From: Betaproteobacteria bacterium
GTDB lineage: Bacteria; Pseudomonadota; Gammaproteobacteria; Burkholderiales; Casimicrobiaceae
DNA length: 20,040 bases
Assembly (NCBI GenBank): GCA_005888865.1
Contig: VBCL01000109.1
Location: 1 to 20,040, forward strand
Direction of reading: 5' to 3'
Shown: piece after piece, positions 13,620 through 20,040 of the stretch
Position numbering within the stretch: position 1 is the stretch's first letter
How the letters are laid out: each line of letters begins with the position of its first letter
Notes under the pieces: model-generated
The model's database searches: none
Seen by the model: only the letters and a program-made list of their open reading frames with translations
Told to the model about the DNA's origin: nothing
Program-made: the position numbers and the translations under genes

Positions 13620-15047
13620 ATGACGAACGCGCCGACGTTTCGCATCGCCTCGGTCGAACGCTTCGAACGCCCGGTGCACCTGCGCATTCCGTTCCGCTTC
13701 GGCGCCGCGACGGTGCGCGAGTCTTCGCAGGCCTTCGTGCGCGCACGGCTCGAGTTTCCGCGTGGCGTCATCGAGACCGGTGCGGCCGCCGAGATGATGA
13801 TGCCGAAATGGTTCGACAAGTCGCGGGAGCGCACCGAGGCCGACAACGTCGCGGACCTGCGCGATTCTCTGGCTGCGGCGGCGGAGGCCTACACGGCGGA
13901 CGCGACACCGCGTTCGGCGTTCGATCACCATGCCGCGCACTACCGCTCGCTATTGCTTGCGGCCGAGGCCGGTCGCTCCAACGCGCTCACGGCCTGCTTC
14001 GGTGCTGCGCTCGTCGATCGGGCGGTGCTCGATGCGTTATGCCGGCACGAACGAACATCGTTCATCCCGGGGATCGATGTCGCGGCGCTGACGCCGGACC
14101 TGGGCGGTTTCGACTTCTCGTCGTTCCTGCGATCGCTGCAACCACGGAGCGACGTCGCGCTGCGCCACACGGTCGGCTTGCTCGATCCGCTGACCGGGGA
14201 CGACCTCGAGGCTCGCCTTAGTGACGGTTTGCCCGAGACGCTCGAGGAAGTCATCGCCACCTACCAGCCGCGGTATTTCAAGCTCAAGCTCTCGGGTGAC
14301 CCTGCCGCCGACCTCGAGCGCATCGGCCGCACCGCGGCAGTCCTGGAGCGGATTGCCGACCCGTACCGGGTCACGCTCGACGGCAACGAGCAATTCGGGG
14401 ACGTCGACAGCGTCATCGCACTGTGGCGATCGATCACGGTCAGGGGTGCACTGGCGCGGTTCGCGGCGAGTGTGCTCTGGATCGAGCAGCCACTGCCGCG
14501 CGATGCGGCGGAGCGGGTTAGCATCGCTTCACTCGCGCGACTGACACCGGTCCTGATCGACGAGTCCGACGCCACGCTCGACGCATTCCCGCGGGCACGT
14601 GTTCTTGGCTACACCGGCGTGTCGAGCAAGTCGTGCAAGGGATTCTACAAATCGGTGCTCAACGCCGCGCGCTGTGCTCAATGGAACTCGGCCGGCGGCG
14701 CGCCGCGCTGCTTTCTCTCCGGCGAGGATCTCACCGCCCCCGCCGGGCTCGCGCTGCAGCAGGATCTGGCGCTCGTCGGCCTTCTCGGGATAGCGCACGT
14801 CGAGCGCAACGGCCATCATTACGTGGACGGCTTCACCGGCCAGGGCGCGAGCGAAGCCGAGCAGGAGCGATTTCTCGCGGCGCACCCCGACCTTTACGCA
14901 AGCAGCCGCGGCGCGGTGCGCGTTGCCGTCCGCGAGGGCAAGCTGGGGTTCGCCTCGCTCGACGCTCCGGGCTACGCGTCGCGCGTGCACCCCGACTGGC
15001 GATCGCTCGATCCCGCCCGCGCGCTCGCAGACACGGAACATCCTTAG
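13620..15047 (+). CDS. Enolase-superfamily enzyme, muconate-cycloisomerase/mandelate-racemase related
   Basis: 475 aa, longer than the usual 370-400. Superfamily active-site elements on the C-terminal barrel can be placed: KxK Lys221 and Lys223 (FKLKLSG), metal ligands Asp254 (LDGNEQF), Glu289 (WIEQPLP) and Asp314/Glu315 (IDESD), and lysines 337/340 (GVSSKSCKG), where the cycloisomerase/epimerase subgroup has its second catalytic lysine. Such enzymes abstract a proton next to a carboxylate or carbonyl and then dehydrate, epimerise or cycloisomerise. The N-terminal cap contains a long insertion. The start is 10 bp after the ATPase stop. The substrate is not predictable from motifs; a dehydratase role for a sugar-acid-like intermediate is inferred from neighbours. 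Confidence 0.88.
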   Translation: MTNAPTFRIASVERFERPVHLRIPFRFGAATVRESSQAFVRARLEFPRGVIETGAAAEMMMPKWFDKSRERTEADNVADLRDSLAAAAEAYTADATPRSAFDHHAAHYRSLLLAAEAGRSNALTACFGAALVDRAVLDALCRHERTSFIPGIDVAALTPDLGGFDFSSFLRSLQPRSDVALRHTVGLLDPLTGDDLEARLSDGLPETLEEVIATYQPRYFKLKLSGDPAADLERIGRTAAVLERIADPYRVTLDGNEQFGDVDSVIALWRSITVRGALARFAASVLWIEQPLPRDAAERVSIASLARLTPVLIDESDATLDAFPRARVLGYTGVSSKSCKGFYKSVLNAARCAQWNSAGGAPRCFLSGEDLTAPAGLALQQDLALVGLLGIAHVERNGHHYVDGFTGQGASEAEQERFLAAHPDLYASSRGAVRVAVREGKLGFASLDAPGYASRVHPDWRSLDPARALADTEHP

Positions 15048-15054
15048 GAGGTGA
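15046..15054 (+). promoter_or_regulatory. Near-perfect Shine-Dalgarno that sets the oxidoreductase start
   Basis: AGGAGGTGA overlaps the enolase-family stop codon and lies 8 bases before ATG 15063. The in-frame GTG at 15051 is inside this site and so is unlikely to be used. This fixes the following protein start downstream of the first Rossmann strand that family members normally have. Confidence 0.7.
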
Positions 15055-15062
15055 CTGGACGG

Positions 15063-16175
15063 ATGGGCACGAACCAGCACCTCGTCCGTTCGATCGGCGC
15101 GATCCGCGCCCAGGGCGGGGTGGCGCTCGCCGACGGTCGCCGGGTCATGCCCGACCCGATCCTCGTGGGGCGCAACGAAATCAAGCTCTCGGCACTCGCC
15201 GCGGCCAACGGGCTCGCGCGCTGGACGACCGATCTCGATGCAGCGCTCGGCAATCGCGACGACAGCCTGTACTTCGACGCGGCGTCCACGGGCCTGCGCC
15301 CTCAGCTCCTCAAGAAGGCGATCGCCGCGGGCAAGCACATCTACACCGAAAAGCCGATTGCGCCGACACTTTCGCAGGCACTCGAGCTCTACCACCTCGC
15401 CCAGGTCGCGGGCATCCGGCACGGCGTGGTGCAGGACAAGCTATGGCTGCCGGGGCTCATCAAGCTCAGGACGCTGGTCGATACCGGTTTCTTCGGCCGG
15501 ATCCTGTCGGTCCGGGGCGAGTTCGGCTACTGGGTGTTCGAAGGTGACTGGCAGCCTGCACAGCGGCCCTCGTGGAACTATCGCAAGGAGGACGACGGGG
15601 GCATCATTGTCGACATGCTCTGCCATTGGCGCTACGTGCTCGATAACCTTTTCGGGGCGGTCAGGAGCGTCTCGTGCATCGGCGCGACGCACATCCCGCA
15701 GCGCTGGGACGAGAGAGGGAACATCTATGCCGCGACGGCCGAGGACGCCGCGTACGCCACCTTCGAGCTGGAGGGCCTGCAGGGACCGATCATCGCGCAG
15801 CTCAACAGCTCGTGGACAACTCGCGTGCGACGCGACGACCTCGCCACCTTTCACGTCGACGGTACGCACGGCTCCGCTGTCGCCGGGCTGACCGACTGCT
15901 GGACCCAACCGCGCGTCAATACGCCCAAACCGGTATGGAACCCGGACGTGCCGCAGACGATCGATTTCTTCGCGACGTGGCAGAAGATGCCCGAGCATCG
16001 CGCGTACGACAACGCGTTCAAGGCCGAGTGGGAGCTTTTCATCCGGCACCTTTTCGAAGGCACGCCGTTCCAGTGGAACCTGCTCGAAGGCGCGAAGGGC
16101 GTGCAGCTCGCCGAGCTCGGCCACAAGAGCTGGGCCGAGCGGCGCTGGGTCGACCTGCCGCCGCTCCCGGAGTGA
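15063..16175 (+). CDS. Gfo/Idh/MocA family oxidoreductase, N-terminal strand missing
   Basis: 370 aa from ATG 15063. NAD(P)-dependent sugar or polyol dehydrogenase family. The catalytic EKP (96-98, Lys97) lies in AAGKHIYTEKPIA, and the C-terminal substrate domain contains VRGEFGYWVFEGDWQPAQR and DMLCHWRYVLDNLFG. Family members begin with a hydrophobic beta strand leading into GxxGxxG. Here the frame upstream holds only VTGRMG before the enolase-gene stop at 15045-15047, so the first strand is absent and half of the dinucleotide loop lies in the Shine-Dalgarno region. The remainder is well conserved in style and length, so the gene looks recently altered, misassembled, or functional with a reduced N-terminus. 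The next gene is 4 bp downstream. Confidence 0.85.
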   Translation: MGTNQHLVRSIGAIRAQGGVALADGRRVMPDPILVGRNEIKLSALAAANGLARWTTDLDAALGNRDDSLYFDAASTGLRPQLLKKAIAAGKHIYTEKPIAPTLSQALELYHLAQVAGIRHGVVQDKLWLPGLIKLRTLVDTGFFGRILSVRGEFGYWVFEGDWQPAQRPSWNYRKEDDGGIIVDMLCHWRYVLDNLFGAVRSVSCIGATHIPQRWDERGNIYAATAEDAAYATFELEGLQGPIIAQLNSSWTTRVRRDDLATFHVDGTHGSAVAGLTDCWTQPRVNTPKPVWNPDVPQTIDFFATWQKMPEHRAYDNAFKAEWELFIRHLFEGTPFQWNLLEGAKGVQLAELGHKSWAERRWVDLPPLPE

Positions 16176-16179
16176 GGCG

Positions 16180-17349
16180 ATGACGTCGATTCGTCTCCCG
16201 CGCGCCGACGGCACGTCGCGGTCGCATACGCTGCGGCCGCCGCGCGCGTGGTCGCTGCCTCCGGCCGGCGCGCACTTCAACCGGATCGCCTATGCGGCTG
16301 CGCACGTCGTCGCCGATCCGCTCTCCAGCGCCGACCCGTGGCTGCAAAGCGCGATCGACTGGGACAGCACGCTCGCCTATCGCTCGTATCTCTGGTCGCT
16401 CGGCCTCGGTGTGGCCGAAGCCATGGATACGGCACAACGCGGCATGGGACTCGACTGGCCGGCATCGCTCGAGCTGATCGATCGCTCGCTCGAGCTCGCG
16501 CACGCCACGCCCGGTGCGCGGATCGCCTGCGGCGCCGGAACCGATCACCTCGAGCCGCGGCCGTCGACCACCATCGACGAGGTGATTGCCGCCTACGAGC
16601 TGCAATGCGAAGCGATCGAGGCTCGCGGCGGGCGCATCGTCCTGATGGCGAGCCGCGCGCTCGCGGCGTGCGCGAGATCGCCCGACGACTACGCCCGCGT
16701 GTACCAGCGCATCCTGGGGCAGCTTGCCGAGCCCGCGATCATCCATTGGCTGGGCGATATGTTCGACCCCGCGCTCTCCGGTTATTGGGGTCACGCGGAC
16801 CTCGACCGCGCGACCGACGTCTGCGTGAATGTTCTCGCGACCAATGCCACCCGGATCGACGGGATCAAGGTCTCGCTCCTCGACAAGAACCGGGAAATCG
16901 CCATGCGCCGGCGGCTGCCCCGGGGGATGCGCATGTACACCGGCGACGACTTCAACTTCGCCGAGCTGATCGCCGGCGACGACCATGGCTACTCCGATGC
17001 GCTCCTGGGCATCTTCGACCCGATCGCACCCGCGGCGGCGGCGGCGCTTGCGGCGCTGGCCGCCGGGGACCGCGGGCAATTCGATGCCGTCCTCGCGCCG
17101 ACGGTGCCGCTGTCGCGACACATGTTCCGTGCGCCAACGCGGTTCTACAAGACCGGTGTGGTGTTTCTCGCGTGGCTCAACGGGCATCAGGATCATTTCG
17201 TGATGGTAGGCGGCCAGCAAAGTGCGCGGAGTCTTCTGCATCTCACCGAGCTCTTCGAGCTGGCCGATGCGGCGGGGCTGTTGCGCGACCCGGAGCTCGC
17301 CTGTGCGCGTATGCGCACTTTGCTTGCCGTGCACGGCTTCGCCGGCTAA
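16180..17349 (+). CDS. DUF993 family TIM-barrel protein (dihydrodipicolinate-synthase-like)
   Basis: 389 aa, 4 bp after the oxidoreductase gene. Recognised from the DUF993 style: RIAYAAAHVVADPLS, AIDWDSTLAYRSYLWSLGLGVAEAMDTAQRGMGLDW and the C-terminal HQDHFVMVGGQQSARS. The family is related to class I aldolases of the dihydrodipicolinate synthase/N-acetylneuraminate lyase type. Lys230 in DGIKVSLLD sits where those enzymes place the Schiff-base lysine (GIK). An aldolase or lyase releasing pyruvate or a small aldehyde is therefore a reasonable inference, but the biochemical function of DUF993 is not established. No signal peptide, so cytoplasmic. The family call is from remembered motifs. Confidence 0.85.
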   Translation: MTSIRLPRADGTSRSHTLRPPRAWSLPPAGAHFNRIAYAAAHVVADPLSSADPWLQSAIDWDSTLAYRSYLWSLGLGVAEAMDTAQRGMGLDWPASLELIDRSLELAHATPGARIACGAGTDHLEPRPSTTIDEVIAAYELQCEAIEARGGRIVLMASRALAACARSPDDYARVYQRILGQLAEPAIIHWLGDMFDPALSGYWGHADLDRATDVCVNVLATNATRIDGIKVSLLDKNREIAMRRRLPRGMRMYTGDDFNFAELIAGDDHGYSDALLGIFDPIAPAAAAALAALAAGDRGQFDAVLAPTVPLSRHMFRAPTRFYKTGVVFLAWLNGHQDHFVMVGGQQSARSLLHLTELFELADAAGLLRDPELACARMRTLLAVHGFAG

Positions 17350-17376
17350 GGAACCTAACGGCTTCACGATCTTGCG

Positions 17377-18243
17377 ATGAACCCGCCACCTCGGGAATTG
17401 CTGTCGATCAACACCGCGACCGTGCGCAAGCAATGGGGCCTGTCGGAGATCATCGCCGGCTGCGCCCGCCGTGGCATCCGGCAGATCTCGCCGTGGCGCG
17501 ACCAGGTTGCCGCGGTCGGACTCAAGGAAACCGCGCAGCGGCTGCGAGACGCCGGAGTCCGACTCTCCGGTTACTGTCGCGGCGGAATGTTTCCTGCCTT
17601 GGATCGTGCCGGGCGCAAGGCCGCGCTCGACGACAACAAGCGCGCAGTCGACGAGGCGCTAATGCTGGAGGCGCCTTGCCTGGTCCTCGTCGTCGGAGGG
17701 TTGCCCAAGGATGCCGGAGGCCGCATCGCGTCCAAGGATCTCCCCGGCGCGCGGGCAATGGTTCGCGATGGGATCGGCGAGCTCCTCGAGCACGCGCGCC
17801 CTGCCGGCATGCCGCTGGCGATCGAGCCCCTGCATCCGATGTACGCGGCGGACCGCGCCTGCGTCAACACCATGGCCCACGCCAACGATCTTTGCGACGA
17901 GCTCTCACCGGGCGCCAACGCCGGCCTCGGCATCGCCGTCGACGTCTATCACGTCTGGTGGGACCCGGATCTCGAGCGCGAGATCGAGCGCGCGGGCGGG
18001 TACTCCGGACGCCTGATGGCGTTTCACCTCTGCGACTGGCTGGTGCCGACCGCCGACCTGCTGCTCGATCGCGGCATGATGGGCGACGGCGTGATCGACC
18101 TCCCCCTCATCCGGTCGTGGATGGAGGCCGCGGGCTACCGCGGGCCTCACGAGGTGGAGATCTTCTCGGAGCGAAACTGGTGGAAGCGCGACCCCGACGA
18201 GGTGCTCGCGACCTGCGTCGCGCGACACCAGACGGTGTGCTAG
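17377..18243 (+). CDS. Sugar phosphate isomerase/epimerase family TIM barrel (IolE/AP-endonuclease-2 type)
   Basis: 288 aa. Metal-dependent TIM barrel of the xylose-isomerase-like superfamily. The four expected metal ligands can be read: Glu150 (LAIEPLHP), Asp189 (AVDVYHVWWD), His217 (AFHLCDW) and Glu261 (EVEIFS), with GDGVIDL (236-242) as the usual loop. Relatives isomerise or epimerise ketoses, dehydrate inosose (IolE) or act on 3-keto-glycosides next to Gfo/Idh dehydrogenases. The gene lies 27 bp after the DUF993 gene with a weak ribosome-binding site and closes the catabolic run. Inverted octamer arrays follow its stop. Confidence 0.88.
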   Translation: MNPPPRELLSINTATVRKQWGLSEIIAGCARRGIRQISPWRDQVAAVGLKETAQRLRDAGVRLSGYCRGGMFPALDRAGRKAALDDNKRAVDEALMLEAPCLVLVVGGLPKDAGGRIASKDLPGARAMVRDGIGELLEHARPAGMPLAIEPLHPMYAADRACVNTMAHANDLCDELSPGANAGLGIAVDVYHVWWDPDLEREIERAGGYSGRLMAFHLCDWLVPTADLLLDRGMMGDGVIDLPLIRSWMEAAGYRGPHEVEIFSERNWWKRDPDEVLATCVARHQTVC

Positions 18244-18252
18244 CGACGGACC

Positions 18253-18328
18253 GTGAACAGGTGAACGAGTGAACAACAGCGCCATGGGTGACGCCTTTGT
18301 TCACCTGCTCACTTATTCACTGGTTCAC
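18253..18328. repeat. Opposed arrays of a GTGAAC-type octamer between convergent genes
   Basis: Left array: GTGAACAG, GTGAACGA, GTGAACAA (18253-18276), strict 8-base period. Right array, inverted: TTGTTCAC, CTGCTCAC, TTATTCAC, TGGTTCAC (18297-18328), also strict 8-base period. Twenty bases separate them. The left array pairs with the nearer three units of the right array at 19 of 24 positions, with some mismatches allowing G-U pairs, so transcripts from either side could form a long hairpin. It occupies nearly all of the spacer between the isomerase-type gene and the Nramp-type gene. It may act as a bidirectional termination or stabilising element, or as a protein-binding array. Confidence 0.75.
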
Positions 18329-18338
18329 TGCTTTTCGG

Positions 18339-19595
18339 TCACCAGGTCGCGAACATCGCGACGACCGCGGCAGCCATCGTGCCGGTCGCGAGCCAGCCCA
18401 GGGCTTTGAGCTGTCGCGTGACCGTGAACCCGCCCATGACTTTGGCGTCGTCGGCGAGCAGCATCATCACGACCATGATCGGCACCGCGATGACGCCGTT
18501 GACCACCGCGCTCCAGAACAGCGCCCGGATCGGGTCGATCGGAGAGAAGTCGAGCGCGACCCCTCCCAGCGTGGCCAGGGCGATGATGGTGTAGAACTCC
18601 CACGCCTCGAGAAGCTTCAGATCGAGGCCACGCTTCCATTCGAAGGCCTCGGCGACCGCATACGCCGCGGACCCGGCGAGCACAGGCACCGCGATCATGC
18701 CGGTGCCGATGATGCCCAGCGAAAAGAGCAGGAACGCGAAGGGTCCCGCAAGCGGCCGCAGCGCCTCGGCGGCCTGGGCCGAAGTCCGGATGTCCGTGAC
18801 GCCGGCGGCGTTGAGTGTCGCGGCCGTTCCCAGAATGATGCAGAACGCCACGACGTTGGAAAACGCCATCCCCAGGTAGGTATCGATCTTGATCCGCCGC
18901 AGGTGCTCCGCCGCCCCTTCGGGAGCGTGCGCCAGCGCGCCCGCCGAGGGATCGGCGTCGAGCTCCTCGACCTCCTGAGAGGCCTGCCAGAAGAACAGGT
19001 ATGGACTGATCGTGGTACCGAACACGGCAACGACCACCGTCAGGTACTCCGCGGTCAGCGCGAAATGCGGCGTCAGCGTATGCGCGGCGACTTCGCTCCA
19101 GGGAATCCTGATCGTCAGCACCAGGACGACGTAGGAGAGCAGCGCCAGCGTCAGCCACTTGAGATAGCGCACGTAGCGCTGGTAACTCAGAAAAACCTGC
19201 AGCAGCAAACAGACAAGACCGAAAACGACGGCATAGACATGCGGCGGGCCGCCGACGACGAGCTGCAGCGCCTCGCCCATCGCCGCGATATCCGCGGCGA
19301 TGTTGATCGTGTTGGCGACGACGAGCAGAGCGACGATGACGTGCAGCACCGGTCGCGGGAAGTTCCGGCCGATGTTCGAGGCCAGCCCGTGCCCGGTGAC
19401 GCGACCGATACGCGCGCTGATGAGCTGGATGCCGACCATCAGCGGGTAGGTGAACACGATCGTCCACAACGTCAGGAAGCCGAACTGCGCGCCCGCCTGC
19501 GAGTAGGTCGCGATCCCCGACGGATCGTCGTCAGCGGCCCCGGTGATCAGCCCGGGGCCCAGTTGCTTCAGCCAGTCGCGCACTGTACCGCGCAT
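18339..19595 (-). CDS. Nramp-related divalent metal transporter with altered metal-site motifs
   Basis: 418 aa, about 11 membrane helices. Nramp fold evidence: GPGLITGAADDDPSGIATYSQAGAQFG in the first helix and FGTTISPYLFFWQ in the sixth, plus NVVAFCIILGTAATL and GTGMIAVPVLAGSAAYAVAE later. In classical Mn/Fe transporters these helices carry DPGN and MPH. Here they are D24-P-S-G27 and S197-P-Y199, so the Asn, Met and His positions are replaced. This places it in a divergent Nramp clade, some members of which are reported to move other ions such as magnesium. The ion is not predicted with confidence. Start at ATG 19595 with GGAG 8 bases upstream; a second ATG sits 5 bases earlier in another frame. 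Confidence 0.88.
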   Translation of the reverse strand: MRGTVRDWLKQLGPGLITGAADDDPSGIATYSQAGAQFGFLTLWTIVFTYPLMVGIQLISARIGRVTGHGLASNIGRNFPRPVLHVIVALLVVANTINIAADIAAMGEALQLVVGGPPHVYAVVFGLVCLLLQVFLSYQRYVRYLKWLTLALLSYVVLVLTIRIPWSEVAAHTLTPHFALTAEYLTVVVAVFGTTISPYLFFWQASQEVEELDADPSAGALAHAPEGAAEHLRRIKIDTYLGMAFSNVVAFCIILGTAATLNAAGVTDIRTSAQAAEALRPLAGPFAFLLFSLGIIGTGMIAVPVLAGSAAYAVAEAFEWKRGLDLKLLEAWEFYTIIALATLGGVALDFSPIDPIRALFWSAVVNGVIAVPIMVVMMLLADDAKVMGGFTVTRQLKALGWLATGTMAAAVVAMFATW

Positions 19596-19624
19596 CGCAT
19601 ACTCTCCGCCCCGGACCGCGGGCG

Positions 19625-19630
19625 ACTATA
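19625..19630 (-). promoter_or_regulatory. Candidate -10 element for the Nramp-type gene
   Basis: TATAGT on the minus strand (5 of 6 match), about 30 bases before the ATG, with no convincing -35 at 16-18 bases. It lies downstream of the terminator at 19656-19685, so an independent promoter is needed here. Confidence 0.35.
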
Positions 19631-19655
19631 GCAGCATTCCACCGACGAGAAGATG

Positions 19656-19685
19656 AAAAAAGGCCCGCACTCGAGGCGGGCCTTT
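19656..19685 (-). terminator. Intrinsic terminator after the MFS transporter gene
   Basis: On the minus strand AAAGGCCCGC pairs perfectly with GCGGGCCTTT (10-bp stem at 19659-19668 and 19676-19685, 7-base loop). The 3' arm runs into six Ts. It ends the transcript of the right-hand transporter about 40 bp after its stop and insulates the Nramp-type gene. Confidence 0.9.
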
Positions 19686-19724
19686 GCAATGCCGAAGGGC
19701 GCAGACTCCGCGCCCTTCTCGTGC

Positions 19725-20040
19725 TCAGGGCAGCATGCTGTGGTCGTAGGTGCGGATGTCCCGGTGTCGGGTTTCGGAGAGGAAGAGCGCGCCGATCACC
19801 AGCGTCATGATCGAAACGACGATCGGGTACCAGAGGTCGTAGTAAATGTCGCCGGTCGCCGCGACCATCGCCGTCGCCGTCAGTGGCAGCATGCCGCCGA
19901 ACCAGCCGTTACCGATGTGATACGGCAGCGACATCGAGGTGTACCGGATCTTGGTCGGGAACACCTCCACCAGGAACGCCGCGATCGGCCCATACACCAT
20001 CGTGACGTAGATCACCATGATGACGAGGATCACCTCGGTC
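19725..20040 (-). CDS. MFS transporter, metabolite:H+ symporter type, C-terminal part
   Basis: Partial gene open at the right edge; about 105 C-terminal residues are visible and the reading frame continues out of the window. The segment FLVEVFPTKIRYTSMSLPYHIGNGWFGG is characteristic of the ProP/ShiA/KgtP-like metabolite:H+ symporter family. Two to three membrane helices follow, and a hydrophilic tail (SETRHRDIRTYDHSMLP) ends the protein. Inner-membrane, proton-coupled uptake of an organic solute is expected; the solute cannot be inferred. A strong intrinsic terminator lies about 40 bp downstream. Confidence 0.9.
   Translation of the reverse strand, partial: TEVILVIMVIYVTMVYGPIAAFLVEVFPTKIRYTSMSLPYHIGNGWFGGMLPLTATAMVAATGDIYYDLWYPIVVSIMTLVIGALFLSETRHRDIRTYDHSMLP

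Noticed and set aside
16248..18272. 674-codon plus-strand open frame over the DUF993 and isomerase genes
   Set aside because: Extremely arginine-rich and out of frame with two proteins that carry recognisable motifs.
18253..18328. CRISPR array
   Set aside because: Repeats are 8 bases with no spacers and the two halves are inverted; no cas genes.
18288..19631. 447-codon plus-strand open frame opposite the Nramp-type gene
   Set aside because: The reverse frame gives a coherent multi-helix membrane protein; this one is charged low-complexity sequence.

Overview
The window looks like chromosomal DNA of a GC-rich proteobacterium, most likely a betaproteobacterium. This is inferred from high GC, a tkt-gap-pgk-pyk glycolytic run of the kind seen in that class, periplasmic thiosulfate-oxidation (Sox) proteins, and speD/speE. 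No rRNA or tRNA was seen, so the assignment is by gene content only. Genes are densely packed and no gap exceeds about 220 bp.

Left part (1-3255). The 3' end of a sensor histidine kinase (plus strand) meets, tail to tail with a 7-bp overlap, a minus-strand sulfur-oxidation operon. Read 5' to 3', that operon is: small unknown protein (88 aa), soxY, soxZ, soxA, soxX. SoxYZ carries the sulfur substrate on a C-terminal GGCGG swinging arm, and SoxXA is the c-type cytochrome that couples thiosulfate to it. soxB and soxCD are absent here, so the pathway must be completed from elsewhere or is partial.

Middle part (3473-10984). speD and speE (minus strand, 8-bp overlap) make spermidine from decarboxylated SAM. 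They are divergent from a plus-strand run: transketolase, glyceraldehyde-3-phosphate dehydrogenase, a small DUF6356-type membrane protein, phosphoglycerate kinase and pyruvate kinase. The 185-bp divergent spacer is AT-rich. It contains two overlapping face-to-face promoter candidates and an 8-bp-arm inverted repeat at the predicted tkt start site.

Right-centre part (11002-18243). Only 17 bp after pyk begins a tightly spaced plus-strand set of seven genes: ABC permease, NMT1/THI5-like binding protein, ABC ATPase, an enolase-superfamily enzyme, a Gfo/Idh/MocA oxidoreductase, a DUF993 TIM-barrel protein with a candidate Schiff-base lysine, and an IolE/xylose-isomerase-type TIM barrel. It reads as an import-plus-catabolism module for an unidentified polyol, sugar acid or glycoside-like compound. 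Dehydrogenation, isomerisation, dehydration and aldol cleavage are all chemically represented. This is the best candidate for an undescribed system. The oxidoreductase frame lacks the first Rossmann strand, which is either an annotation or sequence problem or a real defect.

Right end (18253-20040). Two opposed arrays of a GTGAAC-type octamer separate this module from a minus-strand Nramp-related transporter with non-canonical metal-site motifs. A strong intrinsic terminator and the 3' end of an MFS (metabolite:H+ symporter type) transporter follow.
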